From assembly GCF_019075875.1 (NCBI RefSeq), contig NZ_JAHOOZ010000001.1, forward strand, positions 930,001 to 994,000: 64,000 nt of DNA, written 5' to 3'. The DNA comes from Novosphingobium sp. G106 (GTDB lineage Bacteria > Pseudomonadota > Alphaproteobacteria > Sphingomonadales > Sphingomonadaceae). Below, piece after piece: positions 38,014 to 48,524 of this stretch (position 1 is the first letter of the stretch; the number at the start of each line of letters is the position of its first letter). Below the pieces are notes generated by a model that was given only the letters and a program-made list of their open reading frames with translations, had not been told where the DNA came from and did no database searches. A program made the translations under genes and the position numbers.

Positions 38014-38820
38014 ATGCAAGAAACCGCCTACGCCAAGATCAACCTTGCGCTGCATGTCCGCAAGCGGCGCGAGGATGGCTATCACGAGCTGGAAACGCTG
38101 TTCGCCTTCGTCGATGACGGCGACAGGCTGGTCGCCTCGCCCGCATCGCGCGACGTGCTGCATGTGAAGGGCGAATTCGCCGGCGCGCTCGACGATCCGT
38201 TCGGCAACATCGTCGCCAAGGCGCTGTCGAAGCTCAAGCACGTGCCCGGCTGGTCGATGCAGCTCGAAAAACGGCTGCCGGTCGCGGCGGGGCTTGGCGG
38301 CGGTTCGGCCGATGCTGGTGCGATTTTCCGCATGGTCGAGCGCTGGGGTAAATTGCCCGATAACTGGCACGAGATTGCGACCGCGCTCGGTGCCGATGTT
38401 CCCGCCTGCGTGAAGAGCGAGACCTGCATTGGCACCGGCACGGGCACAGACCTGGCGCCGGTCTACAACGATCTGGCGGGAACACCGGTGCTGCTGGTCA
38501 ACCCGCGTGTGCCGCTGGCGACCGGTCCGGTGTTCAAGGCCTGGGACGGCCTCGACCGTGGCGTCATGCCGACCGGCAGCGCGCGCACGATCGCGCTCGC
38601 GGGCCGCAACGACCTCGAAGCGCCCGCGATCGCGTTGTGCCCGCCGGTCGCTGAAGTCCTCACGGCGCTTCAGGCAACCGATCCGCTACTCGCGCGCATG
38701 TCGGGCTCGGGCGCGACCTGCTTCGCGCTTTACGGCAGTCATGACGTCATGTCCGAAGCCTCTGAACGCCTCGCTTCCGCGCAGCCTGGCTGGTGGCAGA
38801 TGCAAGGACGCTTGCGGTGA
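38014..38820 (+). CDS. ispE: 4-diphosphocytidyl-2-C-methyl-D-erythritol kinase
   Basis: GHMP kinase of the MEP isoprenoid pathway, phosphorylating CDP-methylerythritol. The 268-residue protein begins with AYAKINLALHVRKRREDGYH, the IspE hallmark, then LPVAAGLGGGSADAGAIFRM (the GHMP ATP-binding motif) and LARMSGSGATCFALYGSHD at the third motif. ATG 38014 is chosen at the conserved start; the longer upstream frame is antisense and overlap noise. The stop overlaps the next start as GTGA. Confidence 0.95.
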   Translation: MQETAYAKINLALHVRKRREDGYHELETLFAFVDDGDRLVASPASRDVLHVKGEFAGALDDPFGNIVAKALSKLKHVPGWSMQLEKRLPVAAGLGGGSADAGAIFRMVERWGKLPDNWHEIATALGADVPACVKSETCIGTGTGTDLAPVYNDLAGTPVLLVNPRVPLATGPVFKAWDGLDRGVMPTGSARTIALAGRNDLEAPAIALCPPVAEVLTALQATDPLLARMSGSGATCFALYGSHDVMSEASERLASAQPGWWQMQGRLR

Positions 38821-39548
38821 GCGATGAAGCCTTCCGTCTCGTCGGCTCCCCGCGCTTCGGTGGGATCCTCGTCGTTGCCGACCACGCCTCGAACCGCGTG
38901 CCCGAGGACATCGACCTCGGCATCGATCCGGCACTGCTGAGCCAGCACATTGCGGTCGATATCGGCGTGCGCGAAGTGGCCGAGCGGCTGGCCGAGCGCC
39001 CCGGCTTCGCCGCTTTCCTCTGCAACGTCAGCCGCCTGGTCTGCGACTGCAATCGCGACGAGGGCGCCCCGGCGATCATCCCCATCGCCAGCGACGGCCA
39101 TGCGATTCCCGGCAACGAGCTCGATCACGAGGGGCACGAAGCCCGGCTCGACCGCTTCTTCCGCCCCTACCATGCCGGATTGGCGGATCAGCTCGATGCC
39201 ATGCCGGTCTCGTTGATCCTCTCACTGCACAGCTTCACGCCGCAGCTCGCCAGCGATCCCGCGCAGCAGCGGCCCTGGCAGGTCGGCGTGCTCTACAACG
39301 AGGATGACCGCGCCGCGCGCGTCGCGCTTCCGTTGCTCGAAGCCGAAGGCCTCGTCGTCGGCGACCAGCAGCCTTATTCGGGCAAGCTGCTCAATGCGAC
39401 GATGAACCGCCACGCCGAGGCCGAAGGGCGGCCCTATCTCGGCATCGAGATTCGTCAGGACGAGATCGGCGATAGTGCCGGACAGGCCGAATGGGCCGAA
39501 CGTCTGGGACGGATATGCAACCAGGTTGCCATCGCCATCGGCGAATAA
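38817..39548 (+). CDS. N-formylglutamate amidohydrolase family protein
   Basis: A 243-residue hydrolase of the FGase family, which releases formate from N-formylglutamate in histidine degradation or acts on related acyl amino acids. Conserved segments are VVADHASNRVPEDID, CNVSRLVCDCNRDEGAP, LILSLHSFTPQ and GVLYNEDDRAARVALPLLEA. The GTG start overlaps the ispE stop; an in-frame GTG at 38793 would add 8 residues. No other hut genes are present, so the true substrate is open. Confidence 0.87.
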   Translation: MSDEAFRLVGSPRFGGILVVADHASNRVPEDIDLGIDPALLSQHIAVDIGVREVAERLAERPGFAAFLCNVSRLVCDCNRDEGAPAIIPIASDGHAIPGNELDHEGHEARLDRFFRPYHAGLADQLDAMPVSLILSLHSFTPQLASDPAQQRPWQVGVLYNEDDRAARVALPLLEAEGLVVGDQQPYSGKLLNATMNRHAEAEGRPYLGIEIRQDEIGDSAGQAEWAERLGRICNQVAIAIGE

Positions 39549-39554
39549 ATCCCC

Positions 39555-39653
39555 GTCACCCCTGCGAAGGCAGGGGCCCAACCAAGCTCTCGTCCTGAAA
39601 CGGAAGGCGCGTGGAAGAACCGTAAGCTGGGCCCCTGCCTTCGGAGGGGCGAC
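39555..39653. repeat. Paired palindromic repeat (REP-like), copy A
   Basis: Two oppositely oriented arms, about 26 bases each, flank a 47-base spacer. The left arm GTCACCCCTGCGAAGGCAGG continues GGCCCA. The right arm TGGGCCCCTGCCTTCGGAGG continues GGCGAC. Each arm also forms a mini-hairpin CCCCTGC/GCAGGGG-type with a GAAG or CTTC loop. A second copy with the same core lies at 48400-48503. Located between the amidohydrolase gene and ilvD. Confidence 0.85.
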
Positions 39654-39763
39654 GGAGGAAGGCGATAAGGCGCCAATGTGGCGTTCCAGCCATTTTCTTC
39701 TTCGATTGACACCCCACCTACAGTAGGGCGCTGTCACAAACCGCGATCCACCGGAGCAATCCC

Positions 39764-41620
39764 ATGCCTGCCTATCGTTCCCGCACCACCACCCACGGCC
39801 GCAACATGGCGGGCGCGCGCGGGCTCTGGCGCGCCACCGGCATGAAGGACAGCGACTTCGGCAAGCCGATCATCGCCGTGGTGAACAGTTTCACCCAGTT
39901 CGTGCCGGGCCACGTCCACCTCAAGGACCTCGGCCAGCTCGTCGCGCGCGAGATCGAGGCGGCGGGCGGCGTCGCCAAGGAATTCAACACGATCGCGGTC
40001 GATGACGGCATCGCCATGGGCCACGACGGCATGCTCTATTCGCTGCCGAGCCGCGACCTGATCGCCGATTCCGTCGAATATATGGTCAATGCCCACTGCG
40101 CCGACGCGATGGTCTGCATCTCCAACTGCGACAAGATCACGCCGGGCATGCTGATGGCGGCGCTACGGATCAACATCCCCGTGGTCTTCGTCTCGGGTGG
40201 TCCGATGGAGGCCGGCAAGGTCGTGCTCAAGGGCAAGGAAGTCGCGCTCGACCTCGTCGACGCGATGGTCGCCGCTGCCGACGAGAAGTACACCGACGAG
40301 GAAGTCGCGACGATCGAGCGCTCGGCCTGCCCGACCTGCGGCTCCTGCTCGGGCATGTTCACGGCGAACTCGATGAACTGCCTGACCGAGGCGCTGGGTC
40401 TCTCGCTGCCGGGCAACGGCTCGACCCTGGCGACCCATTCGGACCGCGAGCGCCTGTTCCTCGAAGCGGGCCGCCTCGTGGTCGATCTCTGCCACCGCTA
40501 CTACGAGCAGGACGACGAGAGCGCGCTGCCGCGCAATATCGCCACGTTCGAGGCCTTCGAGAACGCGATGAGCCTCGATATCGCTATGGGCGGATCGACC
40601 AACACCGTGCTCCACCTGCTCGCCGCTGCGCACGAGGCGGGGGTGGATTTCACCATGACCGACATCGACCGTCTGTCGCGCCGGGTGCCGTGCCTGTCCA
40701 AGGTCGCGCCGGCCAAGAGCGACGTCCACATGGAGGATGTCCACCGCGCCGGCGGGATCATGGCGATCCTCGGCCAGCTAGACAGCGCCGGCCTGATCCA
40801 CGCCGACCTGCCGACCGTGCACAGCAAGACGATGGGCGATGCGCTCAATCGTTGGGACATCAGCCGGACCAACGACGCCTCGGTCCAGGAGTTCTTCAAG
40901 GCGGCGCCGGGCGGCGTGCCCACCCAGGTCGCCTTCAGCCAGTCGCGTCGCTGGGACGATCTCGACACCGACAGAGAAAACGGCGTTATCCGCTCGGCAG
41001 AGCACGCTTTTTCCAAGGAAGGAGGCCTCGCCGTCCTCTCCGGCAATATCGCGCTCGACGGCTGTATCGTGAAGACCGCCGGCGTAGATGAGAAGATTTG
41101 GAAGTTCACCGGCCCGGCGCGGGTCTATGAAAGCCAAGACGCGGCCGTTGCGGGCATTCTCGGCGGCCAGGTGGTCGCGGGCGACGTCGTCGTCATCCGC
41201 TACGAAGGCCCCAAGGGCGGGCCGGGCATGCAGGAAATGCTCTACCCGACCAGCTACCTCAAGTCGAAGGGCCTCGGCGCGGCCTGCGCGCTGATCACCG
41301 ACGGCCGCTTCTCGGGCGGCACCTCGGGCCTGTCGATCGGCCATGCCTCGCCCGAGGCGGCCGAGGGCGGCGCGATCGGCCTCGTCGAGAACGGCGACAC
41401 GATAGAGATCGATATCCCGAACCGCACCGTCCACCTCGCTATCTCCGACACGGAGCTGATGAAGCGTCGGGCCGAGATGGACGCGCGCGGCAACGCGGCT
41501 TGGCAGCCCGTCCATCCACGCCCGCGCAAGGTTTCGGTGGCGCTCCAGGCGTATGCGGCGATGACGACGAGCGCCGCGCGCGGCGCCGTGCGCGACGTCA
41601 GCCAGCTCAAGAGGGGCTGA
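39764..41620 (+). CDS. ilvD: Dihydroxy-acid dehydratase
   Basis: Fe-S enzyme of branched-chain amino-acid synthesis, converting 2,3-dihydroxy-isovalerate or -3-methylvalerate to the 2-oxoacid. 618 residues. [18 protein letters not shown] and [20 protein letters not shown] give the cluster cysteines; [13 protein letters not shown] and [20 protein letters not shown] are also canonical. CGGAGC lies 7 bases before the start. The stop overlaps the next ATG by one base. It lies directly downstream of the palindromic repeat. Confidence 0.97.
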   Translation: MPAYRSRTTTHGRNMAGARGLWRATGMKDSDFGKPIIAVVNSFTQFVPGHVHLKDLGQLVAREIEAAGGVAKEFNTIAVDDGIAMGHDGMLYSLPSRDLIADSVEYMVNAHCADAMVCISNCDKITPGMLMAALRINIPVVFVSGGPMEAGKVVLKGKEVALDLVDAMVAAADEKYTDEEVATIERSACPTCGSCSGMFTANSMNCLTEALGLSLPGNGSTLATHSDRERLFLEAGRLVVDLCHRYYEQDDESALPRNIATFEAFENAMSLDIAMGGSTNTVLHLLAAAHEAGVDFTMTDIDRLSRRVPCLSKVAPAKSDVHMEDVHRAGGIMAILGQLDSAGLIHADLPTVHSKTMGDALNRWDISRTNDASVQEFFKAAPGGVPTQVAFSQSRRWDDLDTDRENGVIRSAEHAFSKEGGLAVLSGNIALDGCIVKTAGVDEKIWKFTGPARVYESQDAAVAGILGGQVVAGDVVVIRYEGPKGGPGMQEMLYPTSYLKSKGLGAACALITDGRFSGGTSGLSIGHASPEAAEGGAIGLVENGDTIEIDIPNRTVHLAISDTELMKRRAEMDARGNAAWQPVHPRPRKVSVALQAYAAMTTSAARGAVRDVSQLKRG

Positions 41621-41998
41621 TGCGGCGCAGCGCGGCGCTCGTCCTGCTGTCGGTGCTCGCCGCCTGCTCGCGCGGCGAGCAGGCTTCGGGAACCGCGGCC
41701 AAGGAGACCGCAGCGCAGGGCGATGACCGCGTGTCCTGTGCGCTAGGCGGTGCCAAGGACTTCGCGCCCGATTGCACGCGCGAGGTGACGAAAGGCCCGG
41801 ACGGCGAGACCTGGATCGTCCACCACCCCGATGGCGGCTTCCGCCGCTTCGTGCTGATCGACAACGGCGCGCGGATCGCCACGGCCGACGGCGCCGACGA
41901 GGTCAAGGCCGAGCGTGTCGGCGCTGACCTCGAAGTGCGCGTTGCGGGCGAGCGATATCGCTTCCCCGCCGCCCCCGAAACTGCGGCGACATCCACTC

Positions 41999-42015
<17 letters not shown>
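41620..42015 (+). CDS. Small lipoprotein, unknown function
   Basis: A 131-residue protein with a lipoprotein signal peptide: [16 protein letters not shown], where the lipobox LAAC places the lipidated cysteine at about residue 16. The mature part is small and mostly polar: REVTKGPDGETWIVHHPDGG, FRRFVLIDNGARIATAD and VGADLEVRVAGERYRFP. The start overlaps the ilvD stop and the end overlaps the nnr start by 17 bases. Such tight overlaps argue that it is a real gene. Function unknown. Confidence 0.75.
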
Positions 42016-43377
<1,362 letters not shown>

Positions 43378-43381
<4 letters not shown>

Positions 43382-44646
43382 GCGAGAGCGAGGAAATCAT
43401 CCGTATCGCCGCCAAGGGCGACGGCATCACCGCCTCGGGTCGCTTCGCCTGGGGCGCGGCGCCCGGCGACCTGCTGCTCGCCGACGGCACGCTGCAGCGC
43501 GGCCCGCATCACATCGATCCGGCCTGCCGCCATTTCGGCCAGTGTGGGGGCTGTCAGCTCCAACAGCTCGATGAGGCCTCGCTGACCAACTTCGTCGAGG
43601 GCAGGGTGGCGAACGCCTCGTCCTCGCAAGGCCTGGGCGCCGAACTGGTGACCCCACCGCACCTCTCGCCGCCCGGCACGCGCCGCCGCGCCTCGTTGCG
43701 TGCCGAGAGTTCGGGCGGGCGGATCGTCATCGGTTTCCGCGAGGCGAAGTCGCATCGGTTGGTCGAACTGGCCGAATGCCCGGTCATGCTGCCGGAGCTC
43801 GTTTCGATCCTAAATCCCTTGCGCAAGCTATTGATCAAGCTCGGGCAGACCGGAGGTCAGAGCAAGGGTCGCAACCGCAAGCCCGGCGGCAGGAACGCGA
43901 TGCCGCGCCTGGCCGCGGATGTCGAATTGGCCATGACAGAGCAGGGTGTCGACCTGGGACTCAAGGGCCTGACCGTCGAAGGCCTCGAAGCCAATCAGGC
44001 CATCCTCGACTTCGCCCAGGATCACGGCCTCGCCCGCTTCACGCTCGACCAGGGCTATGGCCCCGAGACATTGTGGGAGCCCGAGCCGGTCACTGTGTCG
44101 CTCGCCGGTGTGAGCGTGGCTTTTCCGTCCGGCGGCTTCCTCCAGGCGACACTCGACGGGGAGCAGGCGCTGGTCGCCGCCGCGCGCGAGTGGCTTGCGG
44201 GATCGGGCGCGATCGCGGATCTGTTCGCCGGGCTCGGCACCTTTGCCTTCGCATTGGCAGGCCCGCGGATCGGGGAGGGGGCAAAGGTCCTCGCGGTCGA
44301 GGCCGCGCGCGATACGCACCTCGCCTGCAAGGCCGCCGCGGCGCGGCTGCAGCTGCCGATTCACCCGCTCCATCGCGACCTCTTCCGCAACCCGCTCCAG
44401 GCCGACGAATTGAACCGTTTCGACGGCGTCCTGCTTGATCCGCCGCGGGCTGGCGCGCGCGAGCAGGTCGAACGGCTGGCCGAAAGCACCGTGCCGAAGA
44501 TCGTATATATCAGCTGCAACCCATCGAGCTGGGCGCGCGATGCTGCAATGCTCATCGGGGCGGGCTATCGTCTGGCCGAGCTACGCCCGGTCGGCCAGTT
44601 TCGCTGGTCGACCCACGTCGAACTAGCTAGCTTTTTCGTCCGTTAG
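43378..44646 (+). CDS. RumA/RlmD-type RNA m5U methyltransferase
   Basis: SAM-dependent 23S rRNA (or tRNA) uracil-C5 methyltransferase, 422 residues, GTG start overlapping nnr. The Fe-S cluster cysteines are visible at FGQCGGCQLQQLDEAS and AECPVMLP. The catalytic domain contains IADLFAGLGTFAFALAG (SAM binding), LLDPPRAGAREQVERLA and VYISCNPSSWARDAAML, with the catalytic cysteine and Asp. The N-terminal TRAM-like region is short. Which uridine is modified cannot be told. The stop overlaps the convergent MAPEG stop by 4 bases. Confidence 0.9.
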
Positions 44647-45071
44647 AACAGGTTCATGATCGCCAGAGCGACGAGCGCCATCAGCACGAAGCTCGACAGC
44701 GCGAAGATCAGGAAGCGCAGCTTGACCTTGTTCACCGTCACCTGGATTATCGAGTGGAGCACCCGCAGTGCCACATAGATCCAGGCTAGCTGCGCGGCGA
44801 GGCCATCGCCCTTGCCGATGATCGCGAGCACGATCGACACCGCATAGAAGACCGTAGGTGCTTCATGCAGGTGATTGTAGTTATGCGCTTTCCACTGAAC
44901 CTGTGGTGGCAGGATCTGGTCGAGGCCCTTGGTCGTATCGTGGACCAGGTCGTCGGGATCGACTTTGGCCGCGCTCAGTGCCGGGATGCGCGTGCCGTAG
45001 AGCCAGAACCACATCACCATCGTCCACGCCGCCAGCGCGACCACGGGCTGCAGGATAGCTGCGCCGATCAT
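44643..45071 (-). CDS. MAPEG-family membrane protein
   Basis: A 142-residue integral membrane protein with four hydrophobic segments, of the MAPEG superfamily that includes microsomal glutathione transferases. The central HNYNHLHEAPTVFYAV motif and ALRVLHSIIQVTVNKVKLRF, before the final helices, are typical. Whether it is a transferase is unknown. It lies 53 bases downstream of btaB in the same orientation, without a clear link. Confidence 0.83.
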   Translation of the reverse strand: MIGAAILQPVVALAAWTMVMWFWLYGTRIPALSAAKVDPDDLVHDTTKGLDQILPPQVQWKAHNYNHLHEAPTVFYAVSIVLAIIGKGDGLAAQLAWIYVALRVLHSIIQVTVNKVKLRFLIFALSSFVLMALVALAIMNLF

Positions 45072-45124
45072 GTCCTCGTCTCCTCGATCCTCGGGGACGA
45101 GACTGTTCGGCAGCGGCCGCTAAG

Positions 45125-45778
45125 TCAATCTCGCGGCCGCGTGATCGTGATCAGCCGGTAGTAGCCGAGCATCCCGCGTTCGGCCTTGCAGGACAGCCCG
45201 TGCCGTGCGGCGAGGCCGGCGGCGGCATCGGCAAGATCGAGCCGCGGTGTGACGTGGAACCAGGCCAGCCACTTGCGCAGCAGCGCGCGAAAGGGCTGGG
45301 GCAGCCCGGCAAGGTCGCCGAAATCGACGACATGCAGCGATCCGCCCGGCGCTAGCACCGCCACGGCCTGTTCGAGCGCGCTGTGCCAGTCGGGGATCAT
45401 CGAGGTGGCGTAGGACAGGATAACCCGGTCAAACCCGGCGCGGCCGAACAGCGTCTGGGACGAGAAGGCTGTGGCGTCGCCCAGCGCCAGCGCACCCTTG
45501 CCGCCCAGCGTCGCGCGGGCGCTTTTGAGCATCTCGCTCGACAGGTCCAGCCCATGCAGCGCCGCGCCTGGCCACCGTCGACCGACGAGCGCAAGATTGC
45601 GCCCGGTGCCGCAGCCGATCTCCAGTACCGCGCTGCCCGGTCTGGCATCGAGCCCGGCGATCAGTCGGTCGCGTCCGAACAGGTAGTACTTGCGGGTCAG
45701 GTCATAGATGTGCCGCTGGCCGCGATAGACCGAATCCATCAGCGCGGCGTGATCGCGAGCGGGGGCCGCTCCGGCCAT
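45125..45778 (-). CDS. btaB: Betaine-lipid synthesis methyltransferase BtaB
   Basis: Likely N-methyltransferase adding three methyl groups to diacylglyceryl homoserine, producing DGTS betaine lipid. 217 residues. It shows RGQRHIYDLTRKYYLFGRDR, characteristic of the BtaB group, and VLEIGCGTGRNLALVGR for SAM binding; VVDFGDLAGLPQ and WLAWFHVTPR follow. The ATG overlaps the btaA stop in ATGA, so the two are coupled. In organisms with this pathway both are induced by phosphate starvation. Confidence 0.86.
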   Translation of the reverse strand: MAGAAPARDHAALMDSVYRGQRHIYDLTRKYYLFGRDRLIAGLDARPGSAVLEIGCGTGRNLALVGRRWPGAALHGLDLSSEMLKSARATLGGKGALALGDATAFSSQTLFGRAGFDRVILSYATSMIPDWHSALEQAVAVLAPGGSLHVVDFGDLAGLPQPFRALLRKWLAWFHVTPRLDLADAAAGLAARHGLSCKAERGMLGYYRLITITRPRD

Positions 45779-46992
45779 CAGCGTAGCACGTAGAGGTGGA
45801 CGCCGCCGTAGATCGACGAGCGGTCGGCCTCGGTGAACAGTCGCGATTCCGCCTCGGCATAGTGCCAGCGCGACAGGATCTCCTCGGGCACCCGGCCGGG
45901 GAGCAGCGACGGCTCGGCAGCCGTGCGGAACAGCACGCGCGAACCGGGGCGGGCGGTGCGAGTGATCTCGGTCCAGAGCCGCGTAAGGATTGCATCGTCC
46001 ATCCAGTCCTGGGCGTCGAGCAGGACATAGCGGTCGAGGCTGGCGTCGGGCTGGGCGGCGATGTGGTCGATGAAGTTCACCTGGCGAATGTCGAGCCGAT
46101 CGATCCGGTCGCGCAGGACGGCGTAGTTCTCTTCCTTGAGGTAAGGCGGCAGCGGATGCTCAGGCTCGCGGCCGTAGGAGCGGCCGAAGGCCTGCCAGGC
46201 GAAATAGTTGTCGTTGACCGGGAAGTCGCAAGCCAGCTTCTCGAGCCGGCTGCGCAAGACATCGGCCATGCGCGCATCGCCGGCGAGCGCGGCATATTGC
46301 GCGGGCGGGATGCCGAGCCCGAACAACGAGGCCGGCCGGTCGGTTAGCCAGCGGACGAAGCGGCGATCGAAGATCGGCGAGAACTTTTCCTCGAAGACGC
46401 GGCGCTGGTCCTCAAGCGTCTCAGCCTCAAGGATTTCGCGCGGATCGATCTTGTAGAGCTTGGCAAGAAAGTGCGCCAAGCCGATGAAATTACCGAGAAG
46501 GCCGCGCTTGTAGATGCCGCTGGAGAACCCCTTGATCCGCCGCCGGCCGACGAGGTCGCGGCCTTCCCAGTAGCGCTGCGTGCGCTCGTCGAGGTGGGGG
46601 GCAAGATGCGAGCGATAGACCGCGACGTTGGCCGCGTCATCGGCTTCGGCGAAGAAGCGGTGGAGGTGCGCATAGTCGGGCAGGTGGCGCACGGCGGCGA
46701 TCTTGAGCTTGCCGAGCGCCAGGTGCGCGGGATTGAGGTCGACCGCGGTGATCGCCGCCGGGTTGGCGGTCAGGTAGGACAGTGCGTTGCAGCTGCCGCT
46801 GGCGATCGTGACGATCCGGCTGTCGGGCTGGATCGCCAGCGCGGCCATATCCACCACCGGGTCTTCCCAGATCTGCGCGTAGACCAAACCCTTGAAAGCA
46901 AAGGCAAAGGCCTTGTCGAGCAGTTTGCCGCCGGCACTGGCGTCCTGGCGGACGACGGCATCGGTAACGAGCTTGGATGCGGGCTTGGGCAT
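45778..46992 (-). CDS. btaA: Betaine-lipid synthesis aminocarboxypropyl transferase BtaA
   Basis: Transfers the 3-amino-3-carboxypropyl group from SAM to diacylglycerol, the first step to betaine lipid. DUF3419/BtaA-type protein of 404 residues. It contains AFKGLVYAQIWEDPVVDMAA, IVTIASGSCNALSYLTANPA and AVDLNPAHLALGKLKIAAV, then FVRWLTDRPASLFGLGIPPA. ATG 46992 is used; an in-frame ATG at 47034 would add 14 residues without homology-like character. A Pho-box-like repeat lies 55-72 bases upstream. Confidence 0.88.
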   Translation of the reverse strand: MPKPASKLVTDAVVRQDASAGGKLLDKAFAFAFKGLVYAQIWEDPVVDMAALAIQPDSRIVTIASGSCNALSYLTANPAAITAVDLNPAHLALGKLKIAAVRHLPDYAHLHRFFAEADDAANVAVYRSHLAPHLDERTQRYWEGRDLVGRRRIKGFSSGIYKRGLLGNFIGLAHFLAKLYKIDPREILEAETLEDQRRVFEEKFSPIFDRRFVRWLTDRPASLFGLGIPPAQYAALAGDARMADVLRSRLEKLACDFPVNDNYFAWQAFGRSYGREPEHPLPPYLKEENYAVLRDRIDRLDIRQVNFIDHIAAQPDASLDRYVLLDAQDWMDDAILTRLWTEITRTARPGSRVLFRTAAEPSLLPGRVPEEILSRWHYAEAESRLFTEADRSSIYGGVHLYVLR

Positions 46993-47046
46993 GGTCGCTG
47001 GGCACCTCGATTCGCCAGGGCAGTTGCTTCCCATTGGCCGCTCTGG

Positions 47047-47064
47047 ATGACCGTTGCGTGACGG
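47047..47064 (-). promoter_or_regulatory. Candidate Pho box upstream of btaA
   Basis: Read on the minus strand the site is CCGTCACGCAACGGTCAT: two 7-base units (CCGTCAC and CGGTCAT) with a 4-base spacer. This matches 5 of 7 and 6 of 7 positions of the PhoB unit CTGTCAT-N4-CTGTCAT. It ends 55 bases before the btaA start codon. It would explain induction of btaAB by low phosphate. No clear -10 box was found. The match was made by eye and not scored. Confidence 0.55.
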
Positions 47065-47170
47065 CTCTGTGGCGGGAGGCTACCACCGCTAGCAACCTGT
47101 TGAGATGTCGCGCAGGCAGCCTATATGCGGCTTTCCGCCACGACCTCGGCGGAGACGAAGGAGATGCGCT

Positions 47171-48382
47171 GTGAGCAAGGTTCTGGTGATCGGCGCGGGT
47201 GGCGTCGGCTCGGTCGCGGTCCACAAGATGGCGATGAACCCGGACATTTTTTCCGATGTCCATCTCGCCAGCCGGACCAAGTCGAAATGTGATGCGATCG
47301 CCGAATCGGTCAAGCAGCGCACCGGCCGGACAGTCAGCACCTACGCGATCGACGCCGAGGACGTGCCGGCGCTGACCGCGCTGATCCAGCAGATCGCCCC
47401 CAAGCTCGTGGTCAACCTGGCGCTGCCCTACCAGGACCTGACGATCATGGACGCATGCCTCGCCGCGGGCGTGAACTACATGGACACGGCAAATTACGAG
47501 CCGAAGGATGTCGCCAAGTTCGAATACCACTGGCAGTGGGCCTATCAGGACCGCTTCAAACAGGCTGGGCTCATGGCGCTGCTCGGCTCGGGCTTCGATC
47601 CCGGCGTGACAAGTGTCTTCGCCATGTGGTTGAAAAAGCACAAGCTGAAGACGATCCGTACGCTCGACATCCTCGATTGCAACGGCGGCGATCACGGGCA
47701 GGCCTTCGCCACCAATTTCAATCCCGAGATCAACATCCGCGAAGTGACCGCGCCGGCGCGGCACTGGGCGAAGGGTCAGTGGGTCGAGACCCCCGCAATG
47801 ACGATCCGCGAGAACTTCGACTTCGAGGCCGTCGGTCCGAAGAACATGTACCTGATGTACCACGAGGAACTGGAAAGCCTTGCGAAGTTCATCCCCGAGA
47901 TGGAGCGCGCGCGCTTCTGGATGACGTTCGGCGATGCCTATATTCAGCACCTGACTGTGCTGCAGAACGTCGGCATGACGCGGATCGACCCGGTGCTCTA
48001 CAACGGCGTCGAGATCATCCCGCTGCAGTTCCTCAAGGCCGTGCTGCCCGAGCCCGCCTCGCTCGGCCCGACGACCCATGGCAAGACCAACATCGGCGAC
48101 ATCGCAACCGGAGAATCGCTCGACGGTTCGGGCGAGAAGACCTTCTATATCTACAATATCTGCGACCACGAGGATGCCTATCACGAGACCGGCAACCAGG
48201 CGGTCAGCTATACCACCGGCGTGCCCGCGATGATCGGCGCGGCGATGATGCTGACCGGCGCATGGTCGGGTGAGGGCGTGTTCAACATGGAGCAGTTCGA
48301 TCCCGATCCCTATATGGACATGCTCAACAAGCACGGGCTGCCCTGGCAGGTGAAGGAACTGGCAGGGCCGCTGGCGTTCTAA
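47171..48382 (+). CDS. Carboxyspermidine (carboxynorspermidine) dehydrogenase
   Basis: NAD(P)-dependent saccharopine-dehydrogenase-like enzyme of 403 residues that condenses putrescine (or diaminopropane) with aspartate semialdehyde to carboxyspermidine. It opens SKVLVIGAGGVGSVAVHKMA. YMDTANYEPKDVAKFEYHWQ, GLMALLGSGFDPGVTSVFA and ITPAFTDEL-like central segments correspond to the family. The GTG start at 47171 has GGAGATG 7 bases upstream; the upstream frame begins within a basic, low-complexity stretch and is not used. It precedes the decarboxylase by a palindromic repeat. Confidence 0.88.
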   Translation: MSKVLVIGAGGVGSVAVHKMAMNPDIFSDVHLASRTKSKCDAIAESVKQRTGRTVSTYAIDAEDVPALTALIQQIAPKLVVNLALPYQDLTIMDACLAAGVNYMDTANYEPKDVAKFEYHWQWAYQDRFKQAGLMALLGSGFDPGVTSVFAMWLKKHKLKTIRTLDILDCNGGDHGQAFATNFNPEINIREVTAPARHWAKGQWVETPAMTIRENFDFEAVGPKNMYLMYHEELESLAKFIPEMERARFWMTFGDAYIQHLTVLQNVGMTRIDPVLYNGVEIIPLQFLKAVLPEPASLGPTTHGKTNIGDIATGESLDGSGEKTFYIYNICDHEDAYHETGNQAVSYTTGVPAMIGAAMMLTGAWSGEGVFNMEQFDPDPYMDMLNKHGLPWQVKELAGPLAF

Positions 48383-48399
48383 AGCGTAACTCGCCTCAT

Positions 48400-48503
48400 C
48401 GTCGCCCCTGCGAAGGCAGGGGTCTATATGGCTTGGCGCATAGACGCCGTCGTCGAGCCGATGAGGTGAGCTTATCTAGACCCCTGCCTTCGCAGGGGCG
48501 ACG
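48400..48503. repeat. Paired palindromic repeat (REP-like), copy B
   Basis: Left arm CGTCGCCCCTGCGAAGGCAG continues GGGTCTA. Right arm TAGACCCCTGCCTTCGCAGG continues GGCGACG. The arms are perfect inverses over 27 bases, separated by 50 bases. The spacer contains GATGAGGTGAG, which mirrors CTCGCCTCATC just outside the left arm. The same core is found in copy A at 39555. Lies between the dehydrogenase and decarboxylase genes. Confidence 0.88.
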
Positions 48504-48524
48504 GTTAGGGTAGGTTAAAGTCTC

